Source: Pseudoalteromonas galatheae
GTDB lineage: Bacteria; Pseudomonadota; Gammaproteobacteria; Enterobacterales; Alteromonadaceae
Reading direction: 5' to 3'
DNA length: 64,000 nucleotides
Assembly: GCF_005886105.2 (NCBI RefSeq)
Contig: NZ_PNCO02000002.1
Coordinates: 992,001 to 1,056,000 of the forward strand
The notes beneath the pieces are model-generated. The model ran no database searches, was not told where the DNA came from, and saw nothing but the letters and a program-made list of their open reading frames with translations. This document shows, one piece after another, positions 9,591 to 18,583 of this stretch. The translations under genes and the position numbers were made by a program. Position 1 is the stretch's first letter. Every line of letters begins with the position of its first letter.

Positions 9591-12416
9591 ATGACAATAA
9601 CAAAACAAAGAACGACTTTGGCGTTGGCAATCGCCAGCTTGTGTGGTTCGGGCGCTATAGTGTGGACGGCCCCTGTGCTTGCTGAAGAAGCAGCGTCGGA
9701 ACCTGTTGAGAAGATCATGGTGACGGGGTCGCGCATCGCGCGGGCAAACCTAAGTAAACCCGGTGCGGTAACCACAATATCTAGAGCGGATATTGAGCAA
9801 ACCGGATTTAAAAATATTGGTGATATGCTGCAAAATCTGACGGTGTCAGCCAGTGCTCCTAATGCTTCACAAAATGAAAATACGTCGGGCGTGACAAACT
9901 TTGACTTGCGCGGTTTAGGCGCGCAGCGCACATTGGTCTTGCTAAATGGCCGTCGCTTACCAAATGGGGGAAATGGCGCGGATGCTGCAGTTGATCTGAG
10001 TGCTATCCCTACTGCGATTATTGAACGTGTTGAAATTTTATTGGACGGTGCTTCTTCTATTTACGGCTCTGATGCGGTGTCTGGTGTTGTAAACATTATT
10101 ACTCGCCAAACGGGCGATATTTTTGAGGTCAGTGGCTCCATTGGTCAATCCGCTGAAGGCGATGCTGATACGACTTCTTTGGAACTCGTAACAGGCATTG
10201 TTGGTGATAAAGGGCGCTTTATGGTGAGTGCCAGCTACGATGAAAAACAAGAAGTGTATGCCGGTGACAGAGATTTTAGTCGTTATGATTTAACCCTTAA
10301 CCCCGATGGCAGTTACGGTCAAGGCGGTAGCTCCGCAATGCCTTGGAGTAACCTGAAAGTCACGGATGAAAACGGCAAGGAAATATTTGTTACCCGAGGC
10401 CCTGAATATGGCGAGTGGCGTGAAACTATCTCCGATGCGTCGCTTGCGCAAAATGACTTATACAATTACCAAGAGCCGAGCTTGCTGCAAACGCCTTTTG
10501 AACGCTATAGCATGAGTGCATTTGGCGAGTATGATCTTGGCAATTTGAAGTTTTCGGATGACGTGGTATTCAATTTTGAGGCGCTTTATTCACATCGAAA
10601 ATCCACAACCAATGGTGCGCCTCAGCCATTAGTTCCAGTTTGGGGTGGGTATTTAGATTTTACTTACTCTCCTGATAACTACTACAACCAGCAATTCGGT
10701 CCGAAAGATAAAGATGGTAATCCTTATGCCATCAACGACTGGCGCCGCAGAATGGTAGAAACCAATGGCCGTATGAACCATGTAGAAAACAGCCAATACC
10801 GAATTGTGATGGCGCTCTCAGGTGATTTTAATGCAGATTGGAGCTGGGAGCTTGCCTACAATTTTGGTCGCAACTCAAACAAACGACTAAAAACCGGTAT
10901 ATTCAATTGGCCAGCGGCTAAAAATGCGGTTGGTCCTACTCATTTTGATGAGCAAGGCGTGCTGCGCTGTGGTGCTACACCGGATGCGCTAATTGCGGGT
11001 TGTGTGCCGCTTAATATCTTTGGTCAACCGGGTACCGACTCTGAGATCTCCGAGGACATGCTAAATTATCTCTCTGGTGATTGGCCGGGGATCCAGCAAG
11101 GTCATAACCAAATTAAGATCGCCAGCGCGAATGTAAGTGGTGTCGTGGCGAGTTTGCCTGCGGGCGACCTAGGTGTGTCTTTTGGCATCGAAAATCAAAA
11201 GGTTGAGGCGCGCAATCAAACAGATGCCGTTTCTATTAATATTTTAGTCACGGACGGGTTAGGTAGACCAACGGGCGGTGAATATTCACTCAATGAAGCA
11301 TACCTAGAAGCCGTTGTGCCACTATTATCAGACCATGATTGGGCGCAGAGTTTAGAGTTAAACCTCGCGACTCGATATTCAGACTTTGATACGTTTGGCT
11401 CGACTACCAATTCAAAAGTGGGCGTATTTTGGGCGTTGAATGAGCAGTTGAGTTTTAGAGGGACTTGGTCACAAGCATTTAGAGCGCCTAATGTGGTGGA
11501 ACTTTATAAAGGAAGGTTACCTGGCTTTGAAAATGGCGACGATCCTTGTGCCGTAGCAAATCCAAACCAAAACTGTGTCAGCACAGGCGTTCCCGATGAT
11601 GGTAGTTACCGAGAAACGATCGGGCAGATCAGAACCAATACTGGCGGTAACACGGAACTGGAACCTGAAACCGCGACGAGCAAAACACTTGGGGTGATTT
11701 ATCAGCCGAGCTGGCTTACTAACGGTTCAATCACCTTAGATTTTTATGACATCCAATTAAAAGATGCCATTGGGAACATTAGCGCGGTGACTAAATTGAG
11801 TGAATGTATGAATAGTGGTTTGTACTGCGACTCTGTACATCGCGTTCAATCTGGTGAGTTTCAGGGGGTGATCACCGGCGTTGATGTGTTTAATGAAAAC
11901 CTCAATGCGTTAAATCGTCAAGGGATAGACGCTGAAGTTCGTTTTGACATCGGGCAGTTTTCATTTGGTGATTTGAGTACCGCACTCAACTGGTCATTTG
12001 TGAGTAAACATGAAGTTATTGAACCGGGCCTGGCAACCAAAGATCGAGCTGGACAGCGCGTTAATGGCCAAATGGCGGTGCCTGAGCACAGAGTTAACTT
12101 TGCACTTAACTGGCAGCATGACGACTTTAGCGCAAGTTGGCAAAGTTACTACATCGATTCGATGTTAGAAGAAGTATCGGTTAAACAAGGCGACCAAATC
12201 GTTAACTTTACCAATACCGTTGATAGCACGCTGACACATAATGCTCAAGTCACCTACCATTTAGATTCTGTTGATACTCAAATTACGCTAGGCGTTAACA
12301 ATCTATTGGATGAAGCGCCGCCTTTTGCGACGGGTAATGGAAATAACGCAGATCCCATTCACTCGTCTTTATATCTAGGCCGTGAGTACTACTTAAGATT
12401 TAAGACTGAGTTTTAA
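9591..12416 (+). CDS. TonB-dependent outer-membrane receptor
   Basis: The protein has 941 residues with a signal peptide (to about residue 32, ...TAPVLAEEA). The TonB-box-like segment KIMVTGSRIA is followed by a plug domain (DIEQTGFKNIGDMLQNL ... LLNGRRLPNGG ... RVEILLDGASSIYGSDA, VSGVVNIIT) and a 22-strand beta-barrel ending in aromatic F (RFKTEF). This plug style is common in Alteromonadales receptors for peptides, sugars or other oligomers. It differs from the siderophore-type receptors further along, and no Fur box is seen before it, so the substrate is unknown. Start ATG 9591 follows AAAGGAAACC. A strong terminator and a family A repeat follow. Confidence 0.9.
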   Translation: MTITKQRTTLALAIASLCGSGAIVWTAPVLAEEAASEPVEKIMVTGSRIARANLSKPGAVTTISRADIEQTGFKNIGDMLQNLTVSASAPNASQNENTSGVTNFDLRGLGAQRTLVLLNGRRLPNGGNGADAAVDLSAIPTAIIERVEILLDGASSIYGSDAVSGVVNIITRQTGDIFEVSGSIGQSAEGDADTTSLELVTGIVGDKGRFMVSASYDEKQEVYAGDRDFSRYDLTLNPDGSYGQGGSSAMPWSNLKVTDENGKEIFVTRGPEYGEWRETISDASLAQNDLYNYQEPSLLQTPFERYSMSAFGEYDLGNLKFSDDVVFNFEALYSHRKSTTNGAPQPLVPVWGGYLDFTYSPDNYYNQQFGPKDKDGNPYAINDWRRRMVETNGRMNHVENSQYRIVMALSGDFNADWSWELAYNFGRNSNKRLKTGIFNWPAAKNAVGPTHFDEQGVLRCGATPDALIAGCVPLNIFGQPGTDSEISEDMLNYLSGDWPGIQQGHNQIKIASANVSGVVASLPAGDLGVSFGIENQKVEARNQTDAVSINILVTDGLGRPTGGEYSLNEAYLEAVVPLLSDHDWAQSLELNLATRYSDFDTFGSTTNSKVGVFWALNEQLSFRGTWSQAFRAPNVVELYKGRLPGFENGDDPCAVANPNQNCVSTGVPDDGSYRETIGQIRTNTGGNTELEPETATSKTLGVIYQPSWLTNGSITLDFYDIQLKDAIGNISAVTKLSECMNSGLYCDSVHRVQSGEFQGVITGVDVFNENLNALNRQGIDAEVRFDIGQFSFGDLSTALNWSFVSKHEVIEPGLATKDRAGQRVNGQMAVPEHRVNFALNWQHDDFSASWQSYYIDSMLEEVSVKQGDQIVNFTNTVDSTLTHNAQVTYHLDSVDTQITLGVNNLLDEAPPFATGNGNNADPIHSSLYLGREYYLRFKTEF

Positions 12417-12448
12417 TTTCACATTGTTTCCCTGTGAGAGTAAGGTAA

Positions 12449-12474
12449 AGCGGGCTATGTCAGCCCGCTTTTTT
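12449..12474 (+). terminator. Rho-independent terminator of TonB receptor gene
   Basis: AGCGGGCT and AGCCCGCT form a perfect 8-bp stem with a 5-nt loop, followed directly by a T-run (bases 12470-12474). This is a classic terminator 33 bases after the receptor stop codon. Confidence 0.92.
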
Positions 12475-12661
12475 ATACCAGTTTTTAAGCAGGGAAATGG
12501 CTTTAGTAGCGCCACTCTCGCGTCCAACTACCGCAAAGGTTACATCCATATAGGCAAGATAAAATTTTGCTAATTAGTTGTTCTAAATGAGAAATCTTTA
12601 ACGAAGCTAATATGTGATTTCACCCTTCAAATTGATTAGAGAATTAATTGAATTAGTATTA
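12474..12661 (+). repeat. Family A inverted-repeat element, copy 1 (188 bp)
   Basis: The element runs from TATACCAGTT to AATTAGTATTA. It matches the reverse complement of 21352-21564 almost throughout, including core segments such as GGTTACATCCATATAGGCAA and TTGTTCTAAATGAGAAAT. Its right end supplies the TAA stop codon of the leftward PepSY gene (12659-12661), and its left end touches the T-run of the receptor terminator. It has no coding capacity. Confidence 0.85.
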
Positions 12662-14254
12662 GTTCGCAGTTTGGGGCGAAGTTTGTTCTGACGAAGCAGC
12701 GCTTGTGGCTTGCGCTGCGGCGTTGATCCGTGACACGGTTTTCCAACAGATCAAGGCCATTAGTGCTATCAGTCCAATCACAATCGCGAAGTCTACTTTA
12801 GTTTGCAGCGGTAATAAGCTGTATTGATTACCGAAGTAGGCCAAATTCATCACTAAACTTAAGCAATAGCTAATACCACTTAGCCCTAATAACACCTTGC
12901 TAAAGGACAAAACATCTTTGGCAAATTGACTACTTATCAGGGAGAAGAAAAAGGCCATATACATAGAGGACTTTACTGTTTCTAATTTGTCGGTATGTGT
13001 TACTGGAAGTAAAGTGGTTAATGCAAAGCCAACAGCTACCGCTAAAATTACCCCAATAAAACTGCCACTGGTCAGTCTTTTAACAAACATTAGGCTTTTA
13101 GGACTTTGCTTTTTCTGCTTCGCACGCTTGTCAATCCACATTAAATTGCCAGTAACAATTAAGTAGGCGGTTGCAAGTCCAAGGCATAGAAACGCCAGTC
13201 GCATGCCATATCCAGCAAAATCACCAAAGTGCAGACTTGCAATGGTAGATAGCCCCGCTCGTACCGCATTATCATAGTTGTTTTCTGTGAGATAAACTTG
13301 TGAACTGTCACTTAGCTTATATTGAATTTCTTTAATATTAGAGAAAGCATCATTGCTTTTTGCTGTAAAGCCTACCACTGCATTCTCGTCACCAAAGTGA
13401 CTAATTTCAACCATAGTGAAGGTTACATCTTCAAGTTTAGCTTGTGCTTGAGCTCTTAGTTGATCGATGCCTTGCATCGGCTGTGCTTCGTTTATTGCCT
13501 CAATTTTTGGCTCGTTAAATCCAGCCGCTTGCAGTAATGCAGTTTGGTCACCGCCATAGAGCAGCACGGCGTATGAAATTTGATAAATAATAACGAGGTT
13601 GAAAACAAGCCCTGTAAAGGCATACATAATGTGAAAAGGCAGACCCATTGTGCCAATCAAGTTATGAGCATCTAGCCATTTGTCTTTTTTACCTTCGGCG
13701 CGATATTGAAAGAAGTTTTTAGCAATTTTGCGCCAATGGATCACAACACCACTTAGTATAGCAACGAAGAAAAATAACGTAATGACACCAACGAAGTAGA
13801 GCCCAGGCCTGCCTAACCCCAAATCGAAGTGAAGTTCAAAAAGCAACGTCGAAAACTCAAACTTATCGGCGTCAGCAAGTACCTCACCAGATTGCGGTGA
13901 TATCAACAGGTGTTGGTCCTGATGATCCTCCCCGGTGATCGGGTGGGGCTGGTCTAAGTGGGTTGCGAAATATACTTCAATAAACGGGTTATGCGGCGTA
14001 GGCTCTCGCATAAAAAAACCATGATCGGTATCAACATCGTATTGTTGTTGGATAGAGTTTATGGCTTTATCATAGGAAATTGTAGTTATTGACTCGTTTG
14101 ATTGTACAGCCAGAGGTGCACGCTCCCAGCCCCGAATATTATCTCTAAATAAGCTAAGTGAGCCTGTGATAAAAACGATGAATAATACCGTTGAAATAAT
14201 GAGTCCAATCCAGGCGTGTGCTTCGGTTAATGATTTTAGTGTTTGATTTTTCAT
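12659..14254 (-). CDS. PepSY-associated transmembrane protein (ferric-siderophore reductase-like, PiuB type)
   Basis: The protein has 531 residues with a first membrane helix at about 15-35 (AWIGLIISTVLFIVFITGSL) and further helices near 140-165, 190-215, 345-370 and a C-terminal group at about 390-505. A large periplasmic PepSY-type region lies between them. Conserved His residues near the helix ends (e.g. LTEAHAWIG, GVVIHWRK, LDAHNLIG) fit haem or iron-reductase chemistry in the PepSY_TM/PiuB family, which is linked to siderophore iron release. It is the last gene of a three-gene operon with DUF3325 and DUF3649 proteins (3-bp gap to the latter) behind a Fur box. The C-terminus (SEQTSPQTAN) is low complexity, and the stop codon comes from a family A repeat. 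Confidence 0.85.
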   Translation of the reverse strand: MKNQTLKSLTEAHAWIGLIISTVLFIVFITGSLSLFRDNIRGWERAPLAVQSNESITTISYDKAINSIQQQYDVDTDHGFFMREPTPHNPFIEVYFATHLDQPHPITGEDHQDQHLLISPQSGEVLADADKFEFSTLLFELHFDLGLGRPGLYFVGVITLFFFVAILSGVVIHWRKIAKNFFQYRAEGKKDKWLDAHNLIGTMGLPFHIMYAFTGLVFNLVIIYQISYAVLLYGGDQTALLQAAGFNEPKIEAINEAQPMQGIDQLRAQAQAKLEDVTFTMVEISHFGDENAVVGFTAKSNDAFSNIKEIQYKLSDSSQVYLTENNYDNAVRAGLSTIASLHFGDFAGYGMRLAFLCLGLATAYLIVTGNLMWIDKRAKQKKQSPKSLMFVKRLTSGSFIGVILAVAVGFALTTLLPVTHTDKLETVKSSMYMAFFFSLISSQFAKDVLSFSKVLLGLSGISYCLSLVMNLAYFGNQYSLLPLQTKVDFAIVIGLIALMALICWKTVSRINAAAQATSAASSEQTSPQTAN

Positions 14255-14257
14255 TAT

Positions 14258-14512
14258 TTATCTCATTAACAGTAATGCTGTATTTAATAGCAGTGAAGGG
14301 ATAAAAATGGCAAATAGTGGCTTGCAAGCGGCTTTGGCACTTGGAAATCCGTAGCCCCAAACGATAATGCCCGCCCAAATAGGAAAGGCCAAGATCAGAC
14401 CCAGCATGAGTTTTGCCGATTCAGAAAATGGTAATAGCAAATTGAGATTTAGCACCAAGGAGATAGACAGCAATAATCCCAACGAAAACCCAAGTAAGGT
14501 TTTAGGCCACAT
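14258..14512 (-). CDS. DUF3649-like small membrane protein, iron-uptake operon
   Basis: The protein has 84 residues with two or three hydrophobic helices and the segment IVWGYGFPSAKAAC, resembling the tryptophan-containing motif of DUF3649 proteins that accompany PiuB/PepSY reductases. It overlaps the upstream DUF3325 gene by 11 bp and is followed 3 bp later by the PepSY gene, so the three are co-translated. It is an inner-membrane protein. Its biochemical role is not established; operon context points to siderophore or ferric iron handling. Confidence 0.7.
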   Translation of the reverse strand: MWPKTLLGFSLGLLLSISLVLNLNLLLPFSESAKLMLGLILAFPIWAGIIVWGYGFPSAKAACKPLFAIFIPSLLLNTALLLMR

Positions 14513-14822
14513 AACTTATTCCCCCTACAAATAGAGATAATAAGAAGACCAACGTTGAACTGAGATAGAAGCGTTTAATTGGGTATCCACTTAACAAAGT
14601 CACTGAAACTAAGCTAAACATCAAGATAACAAGTGCTGCTAACATTGCAGAGACCAAAGGGTACTGCACAGTTAAAATAACAAGGCCTGACAAATTTAGT
14701 AGAATGGCTACAGGGTATGCCGCGAGTTTACTAATAGGTGTAGCCAAAAATCGTTGTTTTGGACTTGCCAGATAGAGCAATACGGCGGCAAACCAAAACG
14801 GTATAATTGAGAAAAAGCTCAT
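14502..14822 (-). CDS. DUF3325-like small membrane protein, first gene of iron operon
   Basis: The frame encodes three to four membrane helices. The sequence LLYLASPKQRFL after the first helix is characteristic of DUF3325 proteins found with PepSY reductases. Three starts are possible: TTG 14849, ATG 14837 and ATG 14822. I prefer 14822 (106 aa) because it begins cleanly with MSFFSIIPFW, but no strong ribosome binding site separates them. The Fur-box-like palindrome 14828-14842 lies over this start region, which fits repression by Fur-iron. It forms an operon with the DUF3649 and PepSY genes. Confidence 0.7.
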   Translation of the reverse strand: MSFFSIIPFWFAAVLLYLASPKQRFLATPISKLAAYPVAILLNLSGLVILTVQYPLVSAMLAALVILMFSLVSVTLLSGYPIKRFYLSSTLVFLLSLFVGGISYVA

Positions 14823-14827
14823 GATGG

Positions 14828-14842
14828 TGATAATCATTATTG
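14828..14842. promoter_or_regulatory. Fur box before the PepSY/DUF3325 operon
   Basis: TGATAATCATTATTG matches the 7-1-7 Fur consensus TGATAATnATTATCA at 12 of 14 defined positions. A second overlapping half-site-like run (TGTAATGATTATA) follows to about 14866. Position at the operon start suggests iron-responsive repression. Confidence 0.7.
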
Positions 14843-14990
14843 TTTGCAATTGATTGTAATGATTATAGGGATATTCTTCAAGGCTTGAGTAATAATTGTC
14901 TCAAATTAGAGAAGTGAGTGATACGGTATTAGCAGGGTGACACTGCGAAACTGTAGAAATTCACGGTTTATTCCCTGCTATTAAGTATTT

Positions 14991-15446
14991 CTAGCTAAGT
15001 GTAAACGTACCTTGCATAATCGCGAAATGGCCAGGAAAAGAGCAGAAAAACTTATAGCTTTCATCTTTCTTTAGCTGCTCTGTAGAAAAAGTCACTGTGG
15101 TTTGTTCGCCACCGCCAATTACCTTAGATACAGCTAAAACGCGGCTATCGTTTGGTTTTACATAGCTGTTATTTGCGCCGGCTGACATACCATCGGTCGC
15201 AACGGCTTGAACATCAGCTGCTTTGCTCAACACCCAGTTATGGCCCATGGTTGTTGCCGCCAGTTTCCCTGTATGTTTTAACGTAACTGAAATTTCTTTA
15301 CAGCTAGATGGTGCACTGAGTGATTTTTTAGAAAACTGCATCATGTCATTGGCTTCGATGCTGAGTTCACATTCATTTGCTGATGCGGCATGAGAAAAAA
15401 GAAAGACACCGAGGCTAAGCAATGTGGCAGAAAGAGAGGTTTTCAT
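14991..15446 (-). CDS. azu: Azurin, periplasmic blue copper protein
   Basis: The protein has 151 residues with a signal peptide cut after SHAASA-NEC. The mature protein (about 128 aa) has the azurin copper site: MGHNWVLSK contains the first His ligand, and FFCSFPGHFAIMQG contains Cys, His and axial Met. A Cys pair (ECELS and SSCKEI) makes the usual disulfide. It is an electron carrier in the periplasm, possibly toward cytochrome peroxidases, oxidases or nitrite reductase; no such partner is in the window. AAGGAGTCAAT precedes the ATG. The neighbouring iron operon and the Fur-like site upstream suggest iron-linked expression. Confidence 0.95.
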   Translation of the reverse strand: MKTSLSATLLSLGVFLFSHAASANECELSIEANDMMQFSKKSLSAPSSCKEISVTLKHTGKLAATTMGHNWVLSKAADVQAVATDGMSAGANNSYVKPNDSRVLAVSKVIGGGEQTTVTFSTEQLKKDESYKFFCSFPGHFAIMQGTFTLS

Positions 15447-15463
15447 ATTGACTCCTTAATTAA

Positions 15464-15482
15464 AAATCATTCTTATTATCAT
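15464..15482. promoter_or_regulatory. Fur-box-like site between azurin and TorF-type porin genes
   Basis: On the minus strand GATAATAAGAATGATTTTT agrees with the 19-bp Fur consensus GATAATGATAATCATTATC at about 14 positions by eye. It lies 18 bases upstream of the azurin start, so it could control azurin, the divergent porin gene, or both. Confidence 0.45.
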
Positions 15483-15567
15483 CTTTGTAAGGCGGGTTGT
15501 AAATGGATATAGATCAATAAAACTGGTCTATGCTTGAGATGACTCTAATTAAAAAGTGATTTCAAAG

Positions 15568-16242
15568 ATGAAAAAATCCTGGCTGCTGCCATTGTTGTTT
15601 ACTCCACTGTTCGTCAATGCGACAACATCCTCTACCGTCACATTGGCTTCCGACTATTTATTTAACGGCGTAAGTCAAACTAAGGAAGACGAAGCGCTTC
15701 AAGTCAGTCTAGATTGGTTTGGAAAAAGTGGTTGGTATGCCGGAGGCTGGGTGTCTAAAGTAGATTTTGGCGATGGTACGGATTTAGAAGGAGATCTGTA
15801 CGGTGGCTACAAATTTTCGCTAACTGAAAAATTAAAGCTTGATGTTGGCCTCTCGCAATATACCTACCATGGTGATGATGTGAGTTCTGATTACAACTAT
15901 GCAGAAGCCTTTGCAAAGTTTAATTACGGCCAGACAAATTTAGACTTTTGGTATGCATGGGATTATTTTGGAACAGGGGCTGCTCACGGGATAGTGATGC
16001 TCACGCATAGCATCCCAATCACAGAGCGGTGGTCACTGACGCTCGGGGTAGACCATTCAATGAGCTTTGATAGTGATAAATACGAATGGGAGTCGGGTGA
16101 TGATGACTATACCCACTGGCATCTAACTGGAACTTACTCGATTAGTACTTGGTCTTTTTCATTGGGTTATGAAAGCAATGATATTGATTCCTATGCAGAT
16201 TCTACATTTGTGGCGTCAATTTCAAAAACATTTAATTTCTAA
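15568..16242 (+). CDS. TorF-family putative outer-membrane porin
   Basis: The protein has 224 residues with a signal peptide (MKKSWLLPLLFTPLFVNA). The mature protein is a string of amphipathic beta strands (TVTLASDYLFNGVSQTKEDE, GWYAGGWVSKVDFGDG, LYGGYKFSL) ending in ISKTFNF, as in outer-membrane barrels. The start SDYLFNGVSQT and the overall pattern are those of the TIGR02001/TorF family. I take ATG 15568 rather than GTG 15556 because it begins the signal peptide. No substrate is known. It is divergent from azurin. Confidence 0.8.
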   Translation: MKKSWLLPLLFTPLFVNATTSSTVTLASDYLFNGVSQTKEDEALQVSLDWFGKSGWYAGGWVSKVDFGDGTDLEGDLYGGYKFSLTEKLKLDVGLSQYTYHGDDVSSDYNYAEAFAKFNYGQTNLDFWYAWDYFGTGAAHGIVMLTHSIPITERWSLTLGVDHSMSFDSDKYEWESGDDDYTHWHLTGTYSISTWSFSLGYESNDIDSYADSTFVASISKTFNF

Positions 16243-16378
16243 GTTTACTTTTTATTAACTTTTGTGTTGATTTTAGTTGCAAATTGTACTTTTATATAGC
16301 TATATGATTGATGCTCCATAACTTTTTATAGGAGTAAGCAATTGATGAGGTAATAGTGATAAAAGCTATGGAGTCGCA

Positions 16379-16828
16379 ATGATGAAGGATACGATAAAAC
16401 TAACAGCACTCTCTTTGGCGGTATTTTCTCGGTTTAGCTTTTCAAGTCCGCTTGAATTTGCCGGTGGTGCAGACATGTCTAAGTTAGTCGAGGCAGAGCA
16501 CATCTTGCCAAATCTCAATGACTACACAACAAACCTTGTGACCGTAAAAGGGGTGGTCACTCATGTTTGCAGAAAATTAGGTTGTTGGATGACGCTGCGA
16601 ATAGCAAATGGCCTAGATGTAAATATCGAAGTTGAACAAGGTGATATGGTATTTCCACTTGCTGCAATTGGCCGTGAAGCCCATGTGACAGGGCGCTTCG
16701 AAGCGCTAAACCAGCGCCCTTTAGTTTGCGTGAGTACAGCAGAGGATGAAACGGCACTCATGCGTTTAGGGTTTAATCCAACGGCCGTAACCATTTCACA
16801 TTTAGTACAGCAAGTAAAACACAGCTAA
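16379..16828 (+). CDS. DUF4920-family periplasmic protein
   Basis: The protein has 149 residues with a signal sequence (to about residue 22, FSRFSFSS) and a beta-rich OB-fold-like body. The motif VKGVVTHVCRKLGCWMTLRI matches the DUF4920 signature G-x-I-x-x-V-C-x-x-x-G-C-W-M, with two closely spaced cysteines that may bind metal or haem or form a redox pair. The function is not established for the family. GGAGTCGCA precedes the ATG pair. Its 3' end overlaps the convergent azlD gene by 27 bp. Confidence 0.75.
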   Translation: MMKDTIKLTALSLAVFSRFSFSSPLEFAGGADMSKLVEAEHILPNLNDYTTNLVTVKGVVTHVCRKLGCWMTLRIANGLDVNIEVEQGDMVFPLAAIGREAHVTGRFEALNQRPLVCVSTAEDETALMRLGFNPTAVTISHLVQQVKHS

Positions 16829-17101
16829 GCTTACAAACGTGGTGACATAGAGGTTTTTAAAGCGAAACGCCAGTATTACCGCGACCGTTGCGGCGACCAA
16901 ATAGGGATTGCTTGGTGTGATGGCAAGTTGCTTGTCCTGAATAAATACAATGGGTACCCAAATGGCAGTCAGTACGCAAGGGGCGCTAAAACTTAAAAAG
17001 CGCTGTAGTTTAGGACCGATAGTAAAAGGCAGTTGTTTTGCCAGAAATAAATATCGAGTTGCAAACGTGACGCAAGCCATGGCCAAAATAGTAGTGATCA
17101 T
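16802..17101 (-). CDS. azlD: AzlD-family branched-chain amino acid export subunit
   Basis: The protein has 99 residues with three hydrophobic helices and the family sequence ACVTFATRYLFLAKQLPF near the N-terminus. AzlD partners AzlC to export branched-chain amino acids or analogues across the inner membrane. Its start overlaps the azlC stop (ATGA, 17098-17101), showing translational coupling. The 3' end overlaps the convergent DUF4920 gene by 27 bp. Confidence 0.88.
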   Translation of the reverse strand: MITTILAMACVTFATRYLFLAKQLPFTIGPKLQRFLSFSAPCVLTAIWVPIVFIQDKQLAITPSNPYLVAATVAVILAFRFKNLYVTTFVSLAVFYLLY

Positions 17102-17781
17102 ACACGCTCCTTTTTACTTTGTAGCACATATCCCACCGACATTCCGAGCAGTGCTGAGGCGATTAAGCCAAATTCAAAATGGATCAGTTTGAACACTAGG
17201 ATAGTTACGGCCGACGTTAAACAAGCACATAGCACGGGTAATGCGTTAATACTCGGGACCACTAAAGCAATAAATATCGCCGCAATCGCGAAGTCTAAGC
17301 CAAGGTTGGTCAAGTCAGGTAAAAACTGACCTGCAACAATACCAATGAGCGTCCACAGATTCCATGCAACATAAAAGCTACCACCTGCGATGAGCGCATA
17401 CACTAGCCGAAGTTTGCCTTGATAGGCACGATGGTGATGGGAAAATGCAAACAATTCGTCAGTGAGAAAAAACGCAATCGGGCCACGCCATTTAAGGGGC
17501 TTATCTATCATTTTGTTGCGGATAGCAAGGCCATATAGTAAATGTCTCGCGCTAATAATAAAGGTAGTCGCAAGCAAGGTGATAAGCGCCGTGTCTTTGG
17601 CAATAAGCTCTATTGCCACTAACTGCGCCGAGCCTGCAAAAACCAGTAACGACATTAACTGTGCCTCGAGCGGTGTAAAGCCGTTTTGTACAGCAAGGGA
17701 GCCACACAATATCCCCCAAGGAAGTACGGCGAGATTTAATGGCAACATATCCCAAAAGCCTTTGCATACTGCGACCTTCAT
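17098..17781 (-). CDS. azlC: AzlC-family branched-chain amino acid exporter
   Basis: The protein has about 227 residues with four to six membrane helices and AzlC motifs including LPWGILCGSLAVQNG, MSLLVFAGSAQLVAIEL and ISARHLLYGLAI. It forms the export pore with AzlD. I chose ATG 17781: it lies one base past the stop of the upstream AraC gene, giving a tight operon, while an extended frame (to 17859) would run back into the AraC coding region. AraC-AzlC-AzlD order suggests the regulator senses the exported substrate. Confidence 0.88.
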   Translation of the reverse strand: MKVAVCKGFWDMLPLNLAVLPWGILCGSLAVQNGFTPLEAQLMSLLVFAGSAQLVAIELIAKDTALITLLATTFIISARHLLYGLAIRNKMIDKPLKWRGPIAFFLTDELFAFSHHHRAYQGKLRLVYALIAGGSFYVAWNLWTLIGIVAGQFLPDLTNLGLDFAIAAIFIALVVPSINALPVLCACLTSAVTILVFKLIHFEFGLIASALLGMSVGYVLQSKKERV

Positions 17782-17782
17782 A

Positions 17783-18583
17783 TTAACAAGCCTTGCTATA
17801 TTGACTGGGAGTGATCCCCATATTCTTTTTAAAATGACGGTTGAAGTGGCTTTGGTCATAAAAGCCTACGCTTAATGCTGCATGGGAGACACTTTTGCCA
17901 TTGCGCAGTAATGCCTTGGCATGATTAAGCCGGTGTTGTATTTGAAAGGCATGGGGAGTGAGGCCAGTGTGGGCCTTAAACACGCGAATAAAGTAAAAGG
18001 GACTCATGCCGACAAGGCTCGCTAAGGAGTCGAGTGATACATCTTCAAATAAATTATCCAAAAGAAAATGGCGTGCTGTGGTAATTCGCTGCTTCACCGA
18101 AGGGATTTTTCTATCGAATGTGACTTTGCCTTGCTTATTGCTTAGATAAGATAGCAGAGTAATAAGTTGAGACTGCTTTTCAAGTACGCTGGTATCACAT
18201 TCTAGGACGTTAAAAGTGGTATTCATGAGTGCCGCAAGCGCTCGGTCGTGTACCACTGCATCATGAAAAAAAGGAGCCATTGCCTTGCCATCACCAAGAA
18301 GCTGATTAAATAGTTCAGGTGTTGGGTAGAGTGAGCGGTACGAAGACTTATCTTGGGATGCCTTTTTGCAGTCGTGCACCTGCTCTGCATTAATCAAAAT
18401 GACACTATGCTGACTCGCTAAGTGTTCACCGCCGCTGCGGTAGAATCGTTGCGCACCACTATCCACTAGGGCAAGCGTATAGCCGCTGTGGCTATGTCTA
18501 CCAAAGTCTTCCTGCTTATCAATGTTGTGTAGTACTTCTAGGCCACCGAGTTCACGGTGAAAACTAAACTTTGAGTGTTGCAT
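17783..18583 (-). CDS. AraC-family transcriptional regulator of azlCD
   Basis: The protein has 266 residues. The N-terminal half is an AraC-binding cupin (HSHSGYTLALVDSGAQRFYR, with His of the cupin core). The C-terminal half (about 165-266) has the two helix-turn-helix units, including SLDSLASLVGMSPFYFIRVF and VSHAALSVGFYDQSHFNRHF. The start has a good ribosome binding site (GGGGAGAG). It is cytoplasmic and immediately upstream of azlCD in the same operon, a common arrangement in which the regulator activates the exporter in response to an amino acid-like ligand. Ligand identity is unknown. Confidence 0.92.
   Translation of the reverse strand: MQHSKFSFHRELGGLEVLHNIDKQEDFGRHSHSGYTLALVDSGAQRFYRSGGEHLASQHSVILINAEQVHDCKKASQDKSSYRSLYPTPELFNQLLGDGKAMAPFFHDAVVHDRALAALMNTTFNVLECDTSVLEKQSQLITLLSYLSNKQGKVTFDRKIPSVKQRITTARHFLLDNLFEDVSLDSLASLVGMSPFYFIRVFKAHTGLTPHAFQIQHRLNHAKALLRNGKSVSHAALSVGFYDQSHFNRHFKKNMGITPSQYSKAC

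Noticed and set aside
9548-9931. 127-codon minus-strand frame over the TonB receptor start
   Set aside because: Antisense to a clear signal peptide and plug domain; a shadow frame.
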